DNA of 64,000 nucleotides from Ampullaceana balthica (Eukaryota; Mollusca; Gastropoda; Lymnaeidae), in NCBI GenBank assembly GCA_944989445.1, contig CALYLW010000982.1:159766-223765 (forward strand), in the 5' to 3' direction. The translations under genes and the position numbers were made by a program. How positions within the stretch are numbered: the stretch's first letter is position 1; every line of letters starts with the position of its first letter. This document shows, piece after piece, positions 62,571-64,000 of this stretch. Under the pieces are notes generated by a model. The model ran no database searches. It was not told the DNA's origin and saw only the letters and a list, made by a program, of their open reading frames with translations.

Positions 62571-64000
62571 TTGCTGTTGTGCTTGCAGAAGTCAATTATA
62601 ATCTGGTTTTTAATCATTATAGATTACTACTTTGTTTTGTCTGATATTTTTTTTTCTTCATCCTATTTTGAACTTTTAAACAAAACATTACAGATTTACA
62701 GATAACTCTGAGTTGTATCTTATTGAATGAATTTGTTCAAACTGGTCTGTGAGAAATGAAGAGTTGTGACACTAAGGACCAGGAGAAGGAGTCTCACAAG
62801 CTGGCAGTACATCACTGAACCTTCTATTTGCATAAGTTGTTCGTTTTTTTGGGAGTGTTTAAGGTTAAATACTAGCATTTATTCTATAGCCTTGTGTGTA
62901 AAATTAAGGTCAGGTTATTTTTCACTACTTTATTCTTCTTTCATACTATTGGTCTTAGAATTGAGACCTGTTTTATTTGTGGGACTTGTGTAATGATTGT
63001 CTAAAAATATTAATATGCTGGTCTTCAACGCCAGATTTTTCAACAAGCTTTCAGAAGTTAAGTTTGATTTTAACTATTTTTGCTCTCATATGCCACAGGG
63101 GTTTATTATAAAATCATAGATTAGGTTAGTTTTTAATTAATATTTTTTAAATCCAGTTTCTGTATTTGAAGAAAAAAATAACTTTGGTCATTTTTATGTG
63201 TAAGTGTTTGTGCTCTTTTTAGTCATGTCTTTTAAATTATTTAAAGGGAAAAAGAAATTATAAAATAATTTATAAATTTGTTTATCTTTATTTCATACAT
63301 TGTGCAATTATATTTTTTTTCCTTGTTCTATGATCAAATGTGATTAAAGATTCCCTTTGTCGAAATTGTCTTACTTTCAATTATTCAATCTGTCACTGAG
63401 CTCTGATGTAGTGGAACATCCCCATTACACATTGGTTCAGTAGTTGATTTACTGACAGTCGACAATGTTATAAAAAATTAACCTATTTTCACTACATATA
63501 AAATTTTATAAGGTAAGAATTTTGCAGGAAAACTATGAAATGTCTAGTTGGTAGAATTAGAATAGAAGTTTGAAATTATACACAAAAATAATCAAGAATT
63601 TTAATTCTATATTTTTAGAAAGAAATCATTTTGTTAGTGGTATCCACAAATAATAAATAAAAGAAATGACAAATGAGAAACTTGATAAATTATTTGAAGT
63701 TTTAAAAATTCTGTGACTAATTAGTTTTTTTAATTGCAAGGGGGAAAAAATTTAGATTCCAATAAGAAAAACATGAATTTTTTTTTAAATGGTCTTGTTA
63801 TATCAATGAGAATTACATTTCTTTTTTTTTAAATATTTATTTTCTCTATCATTTAACTTTAATTAAATGATTAATTATAACGAGCCTTAAAGATTTTTAA
63901 ATACAATGATATTGATAAGGATAAAAAAAAGAGTACTTGATAAATTTTGCGGTTTTGTTTTTATTCTTTGTCAGACTGTATATAAGTTAGACTAAGGCTT
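62571..64000. other. No gene recognised, AT-rich
   Basis: Only short open frames. Further AATAAA hexamers near 63650 could serve longer transcripts. Confidence 0.4.

Overview
The window is animal nuclear DNA: AT-rich, intron-bearing, and crowded with minisatellites and DNA transposons. It has no operons or ribosome binding sites. One protein-coding gene is recognisable, on the + strand: the orthologue of vertebrate FNDC3A/FNDC3B (fibronectin type III domain-containing protein 3). Its 22 visible coding exons run from 32493 to 58007 with GT-AG borders and fully compatible phases, giving about 1140 residues. These are a Pro-rich N-terminal region, a basic linker, nine FN3 domains, one C-terminal membrane segment and a Ser-rich tail. 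The first coding exon(s), worth roughly 60 residues in the human proteins, are not recognised and lie upstream, probably outside the window. A single unduplicated FNDC3 gene with this repeat landscape fits an invertebrate, and I would guess a gastropod mollusc, but the species cannot be fixed from the sequence alone.

Layout. 1-32.5 kb: no recognisable host exon, except one weak phase-compatible candidate at 18928-19057. This stretch is probably FNDC3 5' intron or intergenic DNA. It holds many minisatellites, several copies of a Helitron-like family (5' ends at 3464, 7759, 8326, 11479 and 23740; 3' ends at 13660 and 20895), foldback elements, tRNA-headed SINE-like pieces and a hAT element. A Helitron with both termini lies at 24561-28037 on the minus strand; its protein remnant is frameshifted and internally deleted. 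32.5-58 kb: FNDC3 exons, with introns carrying hAT-type and pogo/Tigger-like MITEs and many tandem arrays. 58-62.6 kb: a long 3' UTR with a good poly(A) signal at 62543. 62.6-64 kb: AT-rich sequence with no gene seen.

The most unusual signal is the relation between minisatellites and splice sites in FNDC3. About half of the visible introns carry a tandem array within roughly 120 bp of an exon. In several cases the repeat unit is itself a copy of the exon-intron junction. After exon 20 a 39-bp unit repeats the last exon bases plus the 5' splice site, giving 19 AAAG|GTAGG donor copies, the first four reachable in frame. After exon 18 a ~28-bp unit repeats ACAAGTAAGT. Before exon 7 the 3' splice site is repeated upstream. 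After exon 21 the start of the intron is repeated.

Transposon nesting is clear and partly dated by the sequence. A 1.2-kb TIR element sits in one Helitron-like copy whose sister copy shows the empty site. A SINE-like unit interrupts one arm of a foldback element. Two members of one hAT family each carry a different 179-bp hAT element.
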